DNA of 64,000 bases, from assembly GCF_000698555.1 (NCBI RefSeq), contig NZ_JFHE01000027.1, forward strand, positions 1-64,000, in the 5' to 3' direction. Shown here in pieces: positions 62,993 to 64,000 of this stretch. Source of the DNA: Caballeronia grimmiae (GTDB lineage: Bacteria; Pseudomonadota; Gammaproteobacteria; Burkholderiales; Burkholderiaceae). Below the pieces are notes generated by a model. It was not told the origin of the DNA and did not search any database. It was given only the letters and a program-made list of their open reading frames with translations. Both the position numbers and the translations under genes were made by a program. The first letter of the stretch is position 1; every line of letters begins with the position of its first letter.

Positions 62993-63242
62993 CGAGCCAA
63001 GGGGCTCGGAGGACGTTAGTTGTCAGCGGGCGTGGAAGGTGATTCAAGGCTCTTTCAAGCTGAGTGCCACCGATGTTCTACGAAGTGAGCACACAGGTCA
63101 GTGCTTCGGGCCAAAAAAGCTGCTTTCTTTGGTTACTTTCTTTGCATGGGACCAGAGTAAGGCGCTAAAGCGCCAACTCTGGTCGACAGCCAAGAAAGTG
63201 ACCCCCGCCCCGGGGAGGGGCGCGCTAATAGACCGACACGAA
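62993..63242 (-). repeat. Right arm of the large inverted repeat
   Basis: 250 bases, the inverse of 62432-62648 and longer mainly because of an insertion at about 63146-63191. The two arms carry several independent substitutions. The outer end (GACCGACACGAA) merges into the 54-base tandem repeat that follows. Confidence 0.93.
63151..63183. repeat. Hairpin inserted in the right arm
   Basis: ACCAGAGT-AA-GGCGCT pairs with AGCGCC-A-ACTCTGGT, an almost perfect 33-base hairpin. It lies where the left arm has only the 4-base loop CGCT of its internal palindrome, so a palindrome has been placed inside a palindrome. Confidence 0.85.
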
Positions 63243-63350
63243 TAACCGAAGAAAAACCTCCGCCCGCAAAGGGGCACCCCACCAGACCGACACGAATAAC
63301 CGAAGAAGAAACCCCGCCCCGCAAACGGACACCCCCCAGACCAACACAAA
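63230..63350. repeat. 54-base tandem repeat
   Basis: Two full 54-base units, 63230-63283 and 63284-63337, and a partial third at 63338-63350, each beginning AGACC(G/A)ACAC(G/A)AA. Units differ at several bases. The array overlaps the end of the right arm and stops 41 bases before the SorC-family gene. Confidence 0.88.
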
Positions 63351-63391
63351 TTAAAGCTCAACACCAAAAGAAGAGAACGACGAACCCCAAA

Positions 63392-64000
63392 GTGCCAAAA
63401 TCCAACGAAAAGCTCGACCTGGCAACCCGCGCAGCGTGGCTGTACTACGTCGCCGGCAACACGCAGAACGAGATCGCCGAGAAGTTACAAATCTCGCGCC
63501 CGGTCGCGCAACGCCTCGTGGCCTTCGCCGTAGAAAAAAACCTCATCCGCGTGCGCGTCGATCACCGCATCGCCGATTGCCTGTCGCTCGCGCAACAGCT
63601 CTGCGACCGCTACGGCCTCGCGCTGTGCGAAGTCGTGCCCATCGACGGCGACAACACCGAACAAGTCGACCGCAAGCTCGCCGTCGCCGGAGCGCAAGTC
63701 ATGGAGCGCTATCTCACCGACGAAAAACCCATCGTCGTCTCCATCGGCAGCGGACGCACGCTCAAGGCAGTCGTCGCGCAAATCGGACAGATCGACCGGC
63801 CACAGCATCGCTTCGTGTCGATGGTCGGCGCCATCGCGCAAGACGGATCGTTCAATCGCTACGACGTCGCCCAGCAACTCTCCGAAAAAACCGGCGGCAA
63901 GCACTTCATGCTGCCCGCGCCGCTCATGGCCGACAGCGAAGCCGAACGCGCGCAATGGGTCAATCACCGGCTATACCGCATCGTCGACGAACTCGCGCAA
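63392..64000 (+). CDS. SorC-family sugar-responsive regulator (partial)
   Basis: 203 residues of a DeoR/SorC-type regulator that runs off the right edge. The N-terminal helix-turn-helix is RAAWLYYVAGNTQNEIAEKL and then QISRPVAQRLVAFAVEKNLI. The effector-binding domain starts near residue 60 and contains VVSIGSGRTLKAVVAQIGQ and PAPLMADSEAERAQW. The start is GTG 63392. It follows the polyol dehydrogenase and xylulokinase genes, so polyol or sugar-phosphate sensing is likely. Genes for a sugar ABC transporter may follow outside the window (inference). Confidence 0.88.
   Translation, partial: MPKSNEKLDLATRAAWLYYVAGNTQNEIAEKLQISRPVAQRLVAFAVEKNLIRVRVDHRIADCLSLAQQLCDRYGLALCEVVPIDGDNTEQVDRKLAVAGAQVMERYLTDEKPIVVSIGSGRTLKAVVAQIGQIDRPQHRFVSMVGAIAQDGSFNRYDVAQQLSEKTGGKHFMLPAPLMADSEAERAQWVNHRLYRIVDELAQ

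Noticed and set aside
62743-63042. Small frames in the 9-base repeat coding Leu/Cys, Cys/Ala or Gln/Ala runs
   Set aside because: They are open only because the repeat length is a multiple of 3; no ribosome-binding site or homology.
63230-63350. CRISPR-like repeats
   Set aside because: The units are directly adjacent with no unique spacers, and no cas gene is present.
63098-63367. Minus-strand frame with repeated GYSCRS-type residues
   Set aside because: It is the translation of the 54-base tandem repeat and crosses the inverted-repeat arm; no sign of a real protein.

Overview
The window looks like a piece of the main chromosome of a high-GC betaproteobacterium in the Burkholderia, Paraburkholderia or Caballeronia group. 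This rests on GC-rich codon use, on housekeeping gene order (ispH-fkpB-radC-rpmB-rpmG, ribF-ileS-lspA-coaBC-dut, clpS-clpA-csp-icd) and on protein sequences that read like that group. It is inferred from the text alone and the species is not identified. I see no rRNA, tRNA, prophage, insertion sequence or CRISPR array.

Layout. 1-2,768 (minus): a branched-chain amino acid ABC transporter (binding protein, LivH, start of LivM). 3,114-4,540 (minus): IspH and an FKBP-type isomerase, divergent from radC, rpmB and rpmG. 6,318-9,913: the de novo NAD genes nadB, nadC and nadA. 10,024-14,823 (minus): a fatty-acid desaturase, an MscS-type channel, an RNA m5C methyltransferase and purN. 14,988-22,138 (plus): ribF, ileS, lspA, coaBC, a luciferase-like oxidoreductase and dut. 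22,211-29,052: clpA/clpS, a cold-shock protein, icd, an RluE-type pseudouridine synthase, a small Asr-like secreted protein and a DUF192 protein. 29,300-38,197 (plus): a stand-alone EF-G, a cupin, a peptide-type ABC importer with a double ATPase, and a Rap1a/Tai-like secreted protein. 38,209-42,526 (minus): an aldo/keto reductase and two tandem AspT-family transporters. After an AT-rich 0.5-kb gap come a LysR regulator and an ldhA-like gene with no ordinary start codon, then a ParB/Srx-like protein on the other strand. 45,807-51,919 (plus): the four-gene ligase-associated DNA repair cassette. 52,630-57,492: an MFS transporter, the homogentisate genes fahA and hmgA, and a degenerate EAL protein. 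57,501-64,000: polyol catabolism (FGGY kinase, D-arabinitol-type dehydrogenase, xylulokinase, SorC regulator).

The least ordinary DNA is at 62,432-63,350. A large imperfect inverted repeat (arms about 217 and 250 bases, loop 344 bases) contains a 9-base tandem array and is followed by a 54-base tandem repeat, all between xylB and the SorC regulator. It looks like two copies of a dispersed intergenic element facing each other. Other points worth checking are a predicted leaderless clpS mRNA, the missing ldhA start codon, the FiwA/Osa-like ParB/Srx-fold protein, and several leader or operator-like inverted repeats.
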